Of a DNA stretch of 51,720 nucleotides, positions 25,948 to 35,298 are shown piece by piece (position 1 is the stretch's first letter; the number at the start of each line of letters is the position of its first letter). Origin of the DNA: UBA11222 sp030652895 (lineage in GTDB: Bacteria > Pseudomonadota > Alphaproteobacteria > UBA11222). The stretch lies in assembly GCA_038318895.1 (NCBI GenBank), contig JBBQCS010000012.1:1-51720 (forward strand), given 5' to 3'. The translations under genes and the position numbers were made by a program. Below the pieces are notes generated by a model. That model ran no database searches. It worked only from the letters and a program-made list of their open reading frames with translations, and was not told the origin of the DNA.

Positions 25948-26904
25948 TTACCCAATTGATAGCCATCCGTGGGCTCTATACCATTGAATAGTCTCCGAGA
26001 AGCCACAGTTTATATCGATTTTGGGCTGCCAAAGCATCTCGGGGGGGTGACGATTCTGTGGAGAGGACCAATCCGGGTGTAGAATTTCCCGCGCTTTATC
26101 TATGGTTAACATGGCTGGAGACAGGCCGAACCACCCCCCGGCCGTACCCAGGGCCCCCGCGAATCGCACAGTCCATGCTGGTAGGGGCAGTTTGACCGTC
26201 CGCGTCCCCAATACCCTTGCTGCGGCCTCTGAGATTTCCTCCCATAGATAACCATCATGGCGCGCGTCCGATATTTCATATAGGCCGCCTGCAGGGCTAT
26301 TCGTACAAAGTGCTGCGACAGCCTCCGCAACATCATTTGCATGAACAAGACTGACCCGCGCATCGCCATTTCCCGGCCTGAGCGCGATGCCGTAGCTTAC
26401 CGCCTTCAGCACCATCAACGTTTCTATGTCCCATGGTCCGTACACGGCGCCCGGGCGAATGATCGTCCATTGGTGTTTGGGGCCAAGAGAGGTGCGCACA
26501 ACCTCCTCGGCGGCGCGCTTTGTCGCCGCATAGGGTGACAAATGCGCTTCGCGCGCCGCCATGGATGAGACCAACAACAGGCGTGACCGCGTAACGCCTG
26601 CGTTAATCGCTGCAACCAGGTTGGCCGTTCCCTGAACATTCACCGCCTGAAAGGCGCGCGCATCCCGCGCCTTGATTAGGCCTGCCGCATGTACAACCCA
26701 GTCGGCGTTGTGCACCAATGCACAAAGGGCGCCGTCATCCGAAAGATCTCCGGGGATGGCTTCAAACTCTAAATCTGAAAATTGTTCGTGTACGGGATAA
26801 TGCCGCGCCAGAATGCGTACGCGCCACCCCTGCTGTATCAGTGTACGGACAATGTAACGGCCCAAAAATCCGGTTGCGCCGGTGACCGCAACCAGTCCCT
26901 TCAT
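25948..26904 (-). CDS. NAD-dependent epimerase/reductase, CerR-like
   Basis: The 318-residue extended SDR has the Rossmann motif GATGFLG (9-15), HAAG (72-75), Ser113/Ser114 and the catalytic pair Tyr125/Lys129 in YAATK. In Caulobacter a protein of this type in the same cluster (CerR) reduces the 3-keto group of the sphingolipid intermediate. Its position three bases after the fatty acyl-AMP ligase gene and upstream of ACP and SPT supports the same role here. An alternative is a sugar-nucleotide epimerase, but no sugar-nucleotide pathway is adjacent on this strand. ATG 26904 directly follows the upstream stop. Confidence 0.82.
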   Translation of the reverse strand: MKGLVAVTGATGFLGRYIVRTLIQQGWRVRILARHYPVHEQFSDLEFEAIPGDLSDDGALCALVHNADWVVHAAGLIKARDARAFQAVNVQGTANLVAAINAGVTRSRLLLVSSMAAREAHLSPYAATKRAAEEVVRTSLGPKHQWTIIRPGAVYGPWDIETLMVLKAVSYGIALRPGNGDARVSLVHANDVAEAVAALCTNSPAGGLYEISDARHDGYLWEEISEAAARVLGTRTVKLPLPAWTVRFAGALGTAGGWFGLSPAMLTIDKAREILHPDWSSPQNRHPPEMLWQPKIDINCGFSETIQWYRAHGWLSIG

Positions 26905-26907
26905 GGT

Positions 26908-28698
26908 TTATGCCTGGTGGAGTAAGGTTAGATCGGAAGTGCTGCCATTGTTAAGGCCTGCCTTAACGGATACTTCACCCGCCAGGTATAGCTCGCGGGC
27001 CTGCGTGCGGCTCAGTTTGCCAGACGATGTTTGCGGCAGGCTGTGGGGCGCCACCAGCATTACTTCGCAATCCAGCCCCGCCTTGGCGCGGATTGTTTCG
27101 ATAATCGCCTGACGTAACCCCTCCCGGTCGATCTCACTCGTTTTGCGGCAATGCGCCAGCAGAACCACACGTTCGGCAGCTGCCTCATCAACCGAGAATG
27201 CCGCGACATCGCCGCTACGCAAACCGTCCACTTCGTGTTCCACCGCCCATTCCAGATCCTGCGGCCATACATTGCGCCCATTGACCAGAATAAGATCCTT
27301 GCTACGGCCGGTAATAACCAACGCCCCGCCGCTCAGATAACCAAGATCGCCCGTATCAAGCCAGCCATCTGCTGACAATGCCCGGGACGTCTCTTCCTGA
27401 TTTCCGAAATATTCCCGCATCAGGCTTGGCCCGCGCACCATTACGCGTCCTGCCTGGCGCTCCCCAAGCACGTTGCCGGCGGGATCGCGAATTTCCAAGT
27501 CATGGCCAGGCAGCACCGGACCGCAAAATACGAAATTGCGGCTTCGCTTCGAACCGTTGCCGTTCCCGTTGGATTTAACAGACGTTGCGATAGCCGAAGT
27601 TTCAAGTTGATCAAGGTCGATATTATCGGTCTCAATACCCGTTGCAAGCGGCGCGAAACTGATGGCAAGGGTGGCCTCCGCCATGCCATAGCTGGCGACG
27701 AAGGCTTGTCTGCGAAATCCGCTGTGTGCAAAACTTTCGGCGAAATGCGACATCACTGAATCGCGGATCATATCGCCGCCAATGCCCGCCACGCGCCAGC
27801 GTGACAAATCCAGATTTGCCGGGCGCGCACCACTTGCGCCACGTCGCGCACATAAATCATATCCAAAGGAGGGGCTGAACGACAACGTACCGCCATTACG
27901 TGAAATCAGCGTCGGCCATACCAGCGGCCTGCGGGCAAACTCTCTGGTCGACACATAATCAACAGACATTTGCGTCGCGACCGGCACCAGCAAAAAGCCA
28001 ACCAATCCCATATCATGATAAAATGGCAGCCACGACACACAGCGGTCACTGGCAACAATCTTCAACCCATGCGCGGTTATAGCGCGGCAATTACTCAGTA
28101 ACGCCTTCTGCGTGACCGCTACCCCAAGCGGAAAACGTGTGCTGCCGGAAGAATATTGTAGATATGAAAGCTGATCTGGCGTGACATCGGGCAGCAAAGC
28201 ACCATCATCCGCATACAAATCAAATACTTCCAGGGCGCCAACGGCTTTAAGCGCCAGTCCACTTGTTGCCTCCAGGGTCATCTCCCGCAGCGCCTCGGGA
28301 CACAGCGCCGCGCTCGCGCCAGCACTTTCGATCATTCTGCGAATATGGCTGATATAACCCGCTTTACCCCCAAAGGCCATCGGTAGCGGCATCGGAACCG
28401 GCACAAGACCAGCATATTGGCAGGCGAAAAATGCGCGGGCAAAATTACCATCCGTTTCGGCGATTATCGCTACACGTTCACCAGCATCCAATCCTGCATT
28501 ACGCATCCGCCGTGCGAGGCTTTGCGCTTGACCGCGCAAATCGCTATAGCTAAGCGCCTCCAGAAGATCGCCTTTGCCGGAGTAGAAATTGAGGCCAGCC
28601 TGCCCCTGCGCAGCATAATCCAGTGCTTGCGTCAAAGTGGCGAAATCGGCCGGACGATAAATGCCTCCGCCAGAACTGGCGGACGGTGCTTCCTTCAT
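26908..28698 (-). CDS. fatty acyl-AMP ligase / acyl-ACP synthetase (AasR-like)
   Basis: 596 residues of the ANL adenylation superfamily. The ATP loop reads YLQYSSGSTRFP, the central region VASYGMAEATLAIS is typical of FAALs, and the hinge region LDTGDLGYL followed by GRSKDLILVNGRNVWPQDLE completes the adenylation motifs. FAALs make acyl-AMP and load it onto an ACP rather than CoA. The ACP two genes downstream fits this, and the corresponding Caulobacter gene is an acyl-ACP/CoA synthetase needed for ceramide. It precedes the CerR-like gene by three bases, and the flippase gene lies 62 bases upstream. Confidence 0.88.
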   Translation of the reverse strand: MKEAPSASSGGGIYRPADFATLTQALDYAAQGQAGLNFYSGKGDLLEALSYSDLRGQAQSLARRMRNAGLDAGERVAIIAETDGNFARAFFACQYAGLVPVPMPLPMAFGGKAGYISHIRRMIESAGASAALCPEALREMTLEATSGLALKAVGALEVFDLYADDGALLPDVTPDQLSYLQYSSGSTRFPLGVAVTQKALLSNCRAITAHGLKIVASDRCVSWLPFYHDMGLVGFLLVPVATQMSVDYVSTREFARRPLVWPTLISRNGGTLSFSPSFGYDLCARRGASGARPANLDLSRWRVAGIGGDMIRDSVMSHFAESFAHSGFRRQAFVASYGMAEATLAISFAPLATGIETDNIDLDQLETSAIATSVKSNGNGNGSKRSRNFVFCGPVLPGHDLEIRDPAGNVLGERQAGRVMVRGPSLMREYFGNQEETSRALSADGWLDTGDLGYLSGGALVITGRSKDLILVNGRNVWPQDLEWAVEHEVDGLRSGDVAAFSVDEAAAERVVLLAHCRKTSEIDREGLRQAIIETIRAKAGLDCEVMLVAPHSLPQTSSGKLSRTQARELYLAGEVSVKAGLNNGSTSDLTLLHQA

Positions 28699-28760
28699 AC
28701 TGTTTTCTCTCCGTGCCCGAGGAAAATTCGGAGCTTACATAACGAATCCGACATGCATTT

Positions 28761-30155
28761 TTACGCTGTCACGGCGTGCTGGCGAAGCCATTTTTCCACG
28801 ACGGTAACCTGACCAGCAAGGTTCGTCAGCGATGCAATCAGCAAAGCAAGTCCCGCACCCACCAACCCCAGCCAAGAACATAAATAGAACATCAAGATCA
28901 TATACAACGCGGTCGTCACCGCCCGCACCTGTAATGCGGCCCCCGCCTGCCCGCAAGATATCAGCATCGGCTCCAGTGGAAAAGACCCCAGGCGGATCGC
29001 CGCGGCAATGCCCAACACTACCATGACGCCGTAAGCAGGCGTAAAATTTGGCCCGGCAACGATCAGCAGCAACCACGGCCCGGCAACGATCAGAATGCCA
29101 GCGAGCGCACTTGCCCCCACGCCGGCAAGCAGGGCTGACCGCAGCATAAAACGGCGCATCTCGGCCATCGCGTTACGTGCGGCAAGCCGGGCCAATTCGG
29201 GATAGATGGTTGGCGTCAATAGCTTAACTGGGGCCGTAAGTGCCTCGGTTAATTGCCGGGCAACCCGATACAACCCCGCCGAAGGCGCACCAAGCAGCGC
29301 ACCCACTATAAGGGTGCCAAAATGGGTAAGAACAAGCTGCAGGGTGGTGTTAAGATTGGCAAACCACACAAAACCCCACACCGTGCGATCCGGCGTCCAG
29401 GGTGCGGGCGAGGAGACGGCCTGTTCTGGTTGTGGGGCGAACACCCCCTGCCGGCGCAATTCGCGCACGCCCATGCCTATTAATACCAGACAAGGTATAA
29501 TTGCTGCGATTACCCAGGTCACCAAATAGGCTTCCAGCCCCGCGCCATAATAAAATGCCACGGCGGCCCCCAGAAACTTGATCAGCGCGCCAAGGCTGCT
29601 TTGTATGGCGGCCAGATCAAAGCGATTAAATAGCCGCAACACTCCTGTGGTCGTCGCAATATCAAAAAATATTACGGAAAACACATAATAAGTGGCCAAT
29701 TCGGCGGTATGGGGCGACCAGTCAAACACATATTGCGCCACCGGGATGCCAAGAAGGGCCACCCCTAGCCCGGCTGCGGCCCCAATGACATCCAGCCGCA
29801 CTGAAAAGCGCAGTATTTTCTGCAAATCACCGATACGCCGGTCATTCCACGCAGGAGTGCCGTAGGTCAGCACAGCCTGCCAGGACTGAAATTTGGTAAT
29901 ATCGCCAACTGCCTGCGTATAGGTGTGGATCAGAATTAATGTCCCGAACGCCTCAAGGCTCAGGCCCCGGGCCGCCAGCGCAAGATAGCCAACGCTGAAA
30001 ACCGCGTTTACGGCCTTGCCCCCCAACAGCATCGACGCATTGCTTATCAGACGCCGCAACAGCGCATCCGCAGTCCAGCTTCGCCAGGCGGGCCCGAAAC
30101 CAGCGCCAAACCGCCGAACGCCCTTTTCGCTATCGTCCTGCGGCATTGCGCTCAA
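28761..30155 (-). CDS. polysaccharide/lipid flippase (Wzx/MOP superfamily)
   Basis: 464 residues with about twelve to fourteen predicted membrane helices and the Wzx-like pattern (LLGGKAVNAVFSVGYLALAARG at the first helices, LTEALTAPVKLLTPTIYPEL mid-protein). Such proteins flip lipid-linked oligosaccharides across the inner membrane. The gene starts the minus-strand run that continues through the acyl-AMP ligase, CerR-like, ACP and SPT-like genes. A role in flipping a glycosylated sphingolipid is plausible but unproven. The frame starts with TTG at 30155 (AGGG close upstream); ATG 30146 is an alternative. Confidence 0.85.
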   Translation of the reverse strand: MSAMPQDDSEKGVRRFGAGFGPAWRSWTADALLRRLISNASMLLGGKAVNAVFSVGYLALAARGLSLEAFGTLILIHTYTQAVGDITKFQSWQAVLTYGTPAWNDRRIGDLQKILRFSVRLDVIGAAAGLGVALLGIPVAQYVFDWSPHTAELATYYVFSVIFFDIATTTGVLRLFNRFDLAAIQSSLGALIKFLGAAVAFYYGAGLEAYLVTWVIAAIIPCLVLIGMGVRELRRQGVFAPQPEQAVSSPAPWTPDRTVWGFVWFANLNTTLQLVLTHFGTLIVGALLGAPSAGLYRVARQLTEALTAPVKLLTPTIYPELARLAARNAMAEMRRFMLRSALLAGVGASALAGILIVAGPWLLLIVAGPNFTPAYGVMVVLGIAAAIRLGSFPLEPMLISCGQAGAALQVRAVTTALYMILMFYLCSWLGLVGAGLALLIASLTNLAGQVTVVEKWLRQHAVTA

Positions 30156-30308
30156 ACTACCCTATACATTTTCTGGTATTTACTCCTGTCCTATACCGTA
30201 GCGTACTGACAGCAGGCAAACATTACATAATTGTTATTTCGGCTCGAATCTGGCCATGCTAAACAGATCATGGACGCGCGGCGTGAATCGCGCGATATAC
30301 GGGGTTTC

Positions 30309-31076
30309 ATGAAAGCTATTATCTTAAGCGCGGGTCAGGGACGGCGGTTATTGCCCTATACGGCGAATGCGCCAAAATGCCTGGTGCCAATATGTGGACG
30401 CCCGCTTCTGGAATGGCAATTACGTAGCCTGCATATGTGCGGCATTGCCGAGGCCGTGATCGTCACCGGCTTCATGTCGGAAGCGGTGGATAGTTTTGCC
30501 ACACAGCTGAAATTACCGGGCCTCCATGTCCGCACACTGTTTAATCCGTTTTTTGCGGTGGCGGACAATCTGGCAAGCCTGTATCTGGCCACCGGTGAAT
30601 TGTGCGGTGGCGGCATTATTCTCAACGGCGATACGCTGTTCGAACCAGCCGTCCTGACCAGGCTGTTGTCCGAAGCGGCGGCGCCTGTAAATGTTACGAT
30701 TGACCACAAACCCCGCTATGATGACGATGACATGAAAGTGCAGATTGATGGCCTGCGCCTGTGTGCAATCGGCAAGACATTGTCCGCGCTTGAGACCGAC
30801 GGGGAGTCTATCGGGATGTTGCGCCTTTCGCCAGAAGGCGCGGGCATGATGAAATGCGCGATGGAAACTGTCTTGCGGGATACGGATGGTTTCCGGCGCT
30901 GGTATTTGTCCGCGGTCGACCGGCTGGCGAAGGAGGATTTTGGCACCGTCGCCACAGTGTCGATTGAAGGGCTTGGCTGGTGTGAAGTTGATTGCCCGGC
31001 CGATATGACGCGCGCCGAATCCCTGGTGCGGGGATTTACCGCCCTGCAGGAAAGTCCGAAAGCCGCGTCGGCTTAA
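30309..31076 (+). CDS. NTP-transferase (phosphocholine/sugar-1-P nucleotidyltransferase-like)
   Basis: 255 residues beginning with the nucleotide-binding signature MKAIILSAGQGRRLLPYT and APKCLVPI, then the metal/sugar Asp region GGIILNGDTLFE. This is the LicC/GlmU/RmlA-type nucleotidyltransferase fold; the closest general class is phosphocholine cytidylyltransferase-like or sugar-1-phosphate nucleotidyltransferase. It may activate a headgroup as a CDP- or NDP-derivative. It is divergent from the flippase gene across 150 bases and convergent, with a 4-base overlap of ends, with the MobA-like gene. ATG 30309 follows ACGGGGTTTC. Confidence 0.85.
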   Translation: MKAIILSAGQGRRLLPYTANAPKCLVPICGRPLLEWQLRSLHMCGIAEAVIVTGFMSEAVDSFATQLKLPGLHVRTLFNPFFAVADNLASLYLATGELCGGGIILNGDTLFEPAVLTRLLSEAAAPVNVTIDHKPRYDDDDMKVQIDGLRLCAIGKTLSALETDGESIGMLRLSPEGAGMMKCAMETVLRDTDGFRRWYLSAVDRLAKEDFGTVATVSIEGLGWCEVDCPADMTRAESLVRGFTALQESPKAASA

Positions 31077-31867
31077 CAGGTTGCTCTACGCCCTAAAATC
31101 CGGGTGACCAGCGCCAGGTCGGCGGGCTTGTCCACATCGATCGCTGCTTCCGCGAAGGGCAATCGCACCACTGAAAGTGTCGCCCCGCAACGCTTGCCAA
31201 GCTCGTGTAACGCGTGCACTGAATCAAGCCGTCCCGCAATGAAACGCAAAATGGTCACAAGGCCCAGCGCCGCCATCAGGCGCAGCGGACGTTTGCGGTT
31301 GGCCTCCACATGCCGCCAGAACGCCACCACACTGGCGGCGTTCGGGGTCCGCAACAAAAACAGGTTCGCTCCGCTGAATGCGACGTCGCGAAACCGCATA
31401 TAGGTCCGCACGGCATCAGGATAGGCCGCGTGAATAACCCCCTCGTCCACCACCGCGGCAGCCGCATCCGCATCGTGCGGCGCATGATCCAGCAAATACT
31501 CAATCATCTCCGTGCGTAACAGTGGATGATCCGCCGTTGTCACCAATAGCGGCCAGGCATTATCGGCCGCGTCTATCGCCGCCAGCACACTCTCGCCTGG
31601 GGTGCTCGCAGACTTGATCAGCTTGACGCGCCCATCTCTGGCAAGCGCAGCAATGGGCGCAAGCGAAAGTGCTAATTCCGGCTGCGCAATGGACACAAGA
31701 ATTTCGCTTATGCGTCCGCTACGCAGCAATGTTTCCACCACCCGCACCAGCATGGGCTGCCCCCCAACCGGGATCAGCGCTTTGTGCGCAACGCCGTTCG
31801 CGACACACAAGGCGTCCGGTTCATTGCGGCTGCCCGCCAGAACAACGGCTGTACAGGCTCTGCTCAC
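31073..31867 (-). CDS. MobA-like nucleotidyltransferase family protein
   Basis: 264 residues. The N-terminus TAVVLAGSRNEPD and KALIPVGGQPM is the GT-A nucleotidyltransferase loop, followed by the acidic VTTADHPLL where a metal-binding Asp is expected. It resembles MobA/IspD-like transferases but is not close to either by sequence logic: no molybdopterin genes are adjacent. It is the last gene of an operon whose five members overlap or abut (HIT, LptF-like, LptG-like, GNAT, this). A role in making the polar headgroup of a sphingolipid or related lipid is my inference. Confidence 0.8.
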   Translation of the reverse strand: MSRACTAVVLAGSRNEPDALCVANGVAHKALIPVGGQPMLVRVVETLLRSGRISEILVSIAQPELALSLAPIAALARDGRVKLIKSASTPGESVLAAIDAADNAWPLLVTTADHPLLRTEMIEYLLDHAPHDADAAAAVVDEGVIHAAYPDAVRTYMRFRDVAFSGANLFLLRTPNAASVVAFWRHVEANRKRPLRLMAALGLVTILRFIAGRLDSVHALHELGKRCGATLSVVRLPFAEAAIDVDKPADLALVTRILGRRATC

Positions 31868-32997
31868 GCCAGCGCCTTGCCATAAATGCGGTATGTCTTA
31901 TAAATTCTGGCGCCGAATTTATCGAGAATATGGCGCATTGGCAGATTACCTTCCAAAATCCAGGACAGTTCGACCTGACGGAAACCCATCTCCGTCGCCA
32001 CGTCCCATACCGAAGCGATCAGATGCATCGGCAACGCCGCCCCCAGCATAGTGCCCGATATACTGCGCCGCACGCCCATTAGCGGCACCCGCGCACTTGT
32101 CACGCCACGCACCTTCAGCCGCCACAGAAATTTGGCCCAGCCAAATGGCAATAGATCACCCTGCAAATCATGTATCGCTTCGTTGATATTGGGCAGCACG
32201 ACAATGAATCCAACCGCCTTGCCATCTACTTCGGCAAACCGCAACAGACGCTTGTCCAACAGCAGACGCAAATGTTTGCCCAGCGCGGAGGTTTCCGCTT
32301 CCGTCATTGGTACAAAGCCCCAATTGCCAGCCCAGGAATCGTTAAAAATATCCACCAGCGTACGAATTTCATTATCGTAGTCAGAAAAATTCAGACCGCG
32401 TAAAACCACGTTTCGCGCCGCCGGCCGGCGCAACATCGCCAGACCTGATTTTGGCATAGGCGCCGTCAGATCAGCCAGATAGGCGTACATATCCATTTCT
32501 TTGGCCAGGCCAAGCTGCTCCAGACGCGGCCCGGCATAGACCGGATCATGCCCCATCATCAGCATGGGCGGTGTGTCAAACCCGTCAACAAGCAATCCCG
32601 TCTCTTCGTTAATCGACATGCTGAACGGCCCCAGCATGCGTGTTGCGCCACGCGCCCGCAAAAAAACTTCGGCGGCCTCCATCAATGCCGCAAACACCTG
32701 TGCGTCATCAATGGCGCTGAGGCAGCCAAAGTGCCCCACGCCCGGCATACCCGCGATTGTCAACAGCGGATCAATCTGCGCGCTGATTCGCCCCACATCC
32801 TTGCCATCCTGCTGCGCAATAAACAGGCCCACGTCAGCACGGCGGAAAAACTCGCTATAGCGCGGCGAAAAAGTCTGTTTGCGCTCTATCCGTAACGGCG
32901 GAATCCACAAAGGGTCATCGCAATGCACCATGTACGGTACTTCAATAAAACGATGCAGCAACGCCTTGCCGGTTACCGGAATAACAGTAATGCTCAC
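31864..32997 (-). CDS. GNAT-fold acyltransferase; candidate bacterial ceramide synthase
   Basis: The 377-residue protein belongs to a large GNAT-like N-acyltransferase family marked by DDPLWIPPLR near the N-terminus, GPFSMSINEETGLLVDGFD and the C-terminal ELSWILEGNLPMRHI. Bacterial ceramide synthase (bCerS) of Caulobacter is also a GNAT-like N-acyltransferase unrelated to eukaryotic CerS. The location beside an SPT-ACP-CerR-ligase operon makes this the best local candidate for N-acylation of the sphingoid base. Homology to bCerS itself could not be tested here. It overlaps the MobA-like gene by 4 bases and lies 4 bases after the LptG-like gene. Confidence 0.72.
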   Translation of the reverse strand: MSITVIPVTGKALLHRFIEVPYMVHCDDPLWIPPLRIERKQTFSPRYSEFFRRADVGLFIAQQDGKDVGRISAQIDPLLTIAGMPGVGHFGCLSAIDDAQVFAALMEAAEVFLRARGATRMLGPFSMSINEETGLLVDGFDTPPMLMMGHDPVYAGPRLEQLGLAKEMDMYAYLADLTAPMPKSGLAMLRRPAARNVVLRGLNFSDYDNEIRTLVDIFNDSWAGNWGFVPMTEAETSALGKHLRLLLDKRLLRFAEVDGKAVGFIVVLPNINEAIHDLQGDLLPFGWAKFLWRLKVRGVTSARVPLMGVRRSISGTMLGAALPMHLIASVWDVATEMGFRQVELSWILEGNLPMRHILDKFGARIYKTYRIYGKALA

Positions 32998-33001
32998 AGG
33001 T

Positions 33002-34093
33002 TTATCCCTCGCGGTGCGCCAAAATACTTATGGTGGCCAATACAAAGATGACAACCGGCCCCAAAACCGCGAGCAGTGGCGGCATAACACCTGCTTCTCC
33101 CAGGGAGCGGGATACTCCGCTAGCCAGCAAATACCCAAATCCAGTTCCAAGCGCAATGGCCATATCCCGCACCCTTGACGGATGGCGGGCTGTGCCTAGC
33201 GCCAATGGCGCGGCCGCAAGCAGCATGATCATCGGCACAAAAGGGGCCGCCAGCGCTTCATAAAAATTTACCTGACGATACGCCGGGCTATTACTGCCCG
33301 CCCATATTTTAGCTTCCGGAAGACCGGGCTGTCTTAAACGGGCGCGAGCATTGGGAATAGTCGCGGCCAAAATATCGATGGGCTGCGGACCATCCACCAA
33401 CGTATATTCATTATCTTGCCCCTTTACCGGACCCTGCCGCCGAATGATCTGGCTGCTAACGCCTTCAAAATGCCAGTCCCCTTTTTCAAACCGACCTTCG
33501 CTGGCCGTCATGTGGCGCACCATCCGTCCATCCGCGTCACGCTCGACGATCATCACCTGCCGTAACTTTCGCCCTTCATCCTCAGCATCATCGAACGCCA
33601 GGATCACCTGGCCGGAACTGATCCAGTAAGCACCCTTGGCAGGCATGGAGCCTGATGCCCCTTCCGAAGCTGCTGCATCCGCAGTTTCCGGCTCCCGCAG
33701 CAATTCGTACACCTGAATTTCCGTATACGGCGCGACAATAAAGCGAAGTGCGAAATACAAAACGCCGATGAACAGCGCAACAGGTGCCAGGCGCGCGACG
33801 ATCCAATACAGGGTCATACCGGAACTACGCATAGCGACAATCTCATTGTTGCCGGCCAGAGCGCCAAATGTAATCAGTGCACCAATCAAACTCGCAATCG
33901 GAATTACGCTGGCAGCAACTGTTGGCGTAATCAGCACAGCATATTTAGCCAGATCGAGCAGGCGGCCATAATGCGCAATCACCGTGTTGCCATTGTCCAG
34001 CAGATCCAGCAGTTCCGCCAGCGCCCCCATTGCCAGCAGCGCCGCCGCAGTACTAAGCGCAAATACCCGCGTCAGATATAAGGCGAAGGTCAT
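33002..34093 (-). CDS. LptG-like permease (YjgP/YjgQ family)
   Basis: About 363 residues with the LptF/LptG layout: three N-terminal membrane helices (to about residue 120), a beta-rich periplasmic region (about 130-260; QVMIVERDADGRMVRHMTA) and three C-terminal helices. Start ATG 34093 overlaps the LptF-like stop (ATGA); the frame is open further 5' but that part overlaps the LptF-like gene. In LPS export LptF and LptG pair with LptB2 ATPase to extract lipid from the inner membrane. Here they sit among sphingolipid genes, with no pepA or lptD neighbour, so they may serve a different lipid. Confidence 0.87.
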   Translation of the reverse strand: MTFALYLTRVFALSTAAALLAMGALAELLDLLDNGNTVIAHYGRLLDLAKYAVLITPTVAASVIPIASLIGALITFGALAGNNEIVAMRSSGMTLYWIVARLAPVALFIGVLYFALRFIVAPYTEIQVYELLREPETADAAASEGASGSMPAKGAYWISSGQVILAFDDAEDEGRKLRQVMIVERDADGRMVRHMTASEGRFEKGDWHFEGVSSQIIRRQGPVKGQDNEYTLVDGPQPIDILAATIPNARARLRQPGLPEAKIWAGSNSPAYRQVNFYEALAAPFVPMIMLLAAAPLALGTARHPSRVRDMAIALGTGFGYLLASGVSRSLGEAGVMPPLLAVLGPVVIFVLATISILAHREG

Positions 34094-35298
34094 GTTTGCT
34101 TCTTGCTTTCCGGACGAAGGACGCTTGTCAAAGCAGCAATCATATTTTCGATTCCGGCAAAGACAGTATCGAACGGGTTGCCGCCCGGAGAGGCGTTGCT
34201 GCGATGAAACGTCAGCATGCAAAAACCTGCAAATATTGCGAACGGCAACCATATAGCCGTCACGGCTGAAAATATTTCACGCTCGACCAGGCTTCCACCA
34301 AGCTGAATCACGTGATGATACAGCACCAGAATCAACCCCCCCGCCACGATGCCGGTATTGCGGCTGGCGCGCTGGCTTGCAATCCCCATAGCCATCGCCA
34401 GAAACGGCAGTAACGGCAGCGACGCCGCGCGCACGGCGCGGGTATGAAACTCGGCCATCAGCCCCGCACGTGCTTCGCCGGGGGGTGTGTCCCTCGAAAG
34501 CCGCCAAAGCTCCGTCAGGGTCATCTCGCGTCCATCTTTGCCACGCGGGCGAAACGGCGCGGCGTCAAACGCAAAATCCCGCCCAAGAGTAACACTGGAA
34601 AAGTTCGCCGTCATGGCCTCGGAATTACTCTCGAATATGGTTCGCACGCCATCGCGCAGAATGAGTTGCAACCTGGTGTGGTTATCATTGACGATTAACG
34701 CGCCCTCGGCGGCGGTGGTTATTGTTTCCCTGTCATCACTGACTTCTCGAATGAATATACCGGCCAGACGCCGCCCCGTCGCATCCACCTCATCGGCATA
34801 GATGGTCAGTCCACCCCCCAGCCTGGCGAACACTCTTTCATTCAGGGTCGCATTCCAAGCCGTGGTCGTCACCACATAGATGATCTCGCGGTACATATAG
34901 CGGCTATAGGGCTGCATATATCCAAACAGGGCAATACTGATACCCGCAAACACCACCCCGATCGCCACTAATGGCCGGACAATGCGATAAAGCGAAAGGC
35001 CGGCGCCACTGATGGTGACCAGCTCATTATTGGAATCGAATTTTGAGATCACCACAAACAGACTGATAAAAAATGTCGCTGGCAATGCCAGCCCGAGATA
35101 ATGCGGCAACAGATTAAGCGTCAGTTGAAAAACCAACTCCAATGGCCCGCCATGATTGGTCAGCAACTCCATAAGCCGCAGTGTGCGCTCCAGCAGCAGC
35201 GCCGCGAGCGTAATCAGCAACGAAAATAACAACGGCCTGGACGTCTCCCGAACCAGATAAGATGTAATCAGGTTTGCGCCCGTGCGCCGTGCGCTCAC
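34090..35298 (-). CDS. LptF-like permease (YjgP/YjgQ family)
   Basis: 402 residues with the same six-helix/beta-jellyroll architecture: helices near residues 20-125 (LLFSLLITLAALLLERTLRL), a periplasmic domain (RLAGIFIREVSDDRETITTA) at about 150-265 and C-terminal helices from about 290. It forms an obvious pair with the LptG-like gene, with 4-base overlaps on both sides (HIT gene upstream, LptG-like downstream). The expected partner ATPase LptB is not encoded in the window. Whether it is the sole lptF of the genome or a second copy dedicated to sphingolipids cannot be decided from here. Confidence 0.87.
   Translation of the reverse strand: MSARRTGANLITSYLVRETSRPLLFSLLITLAALLLERTLRLMELLTNHGGPLELVFQLTLNLLPHYLGLALPATFFISLFVVISKFDSNNELVTISGAGLSLYRIVRPLVAIGVVFAGISIALFGYMQPYSRYMYREIIYVVTTTAWNATLNERVFARLGGGLTIYADEVDATGRRLAGIFIREVSDDRETITTAAEGALIVNDNHTRLQLILRDGVRTIFESNSEAMTANFSSVTLGRDFAFDAAPFRPRGKDGREMTLTELWRLSRDTPPGEARAGLMAEFHTRAVRAASLPLLPFLAMAMGIASQRASRNTGIVAGGLILVLYHHVIQLGGSLVEREIFSAVTAIWLPFAIFAGFCMLTFHRSNASPGGNPFDTVFAGIENMIAALTSVLRPESKKQT

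Noticed and set aside
34094..34252. N-terminal extension of the LptG-like protein
   Set aside because: This stretch overlaps the LptF-like gene in another frame and encodes a basic Cys-rich segment unlike LptG; ATG 34093 is coupled to the upstream stop.
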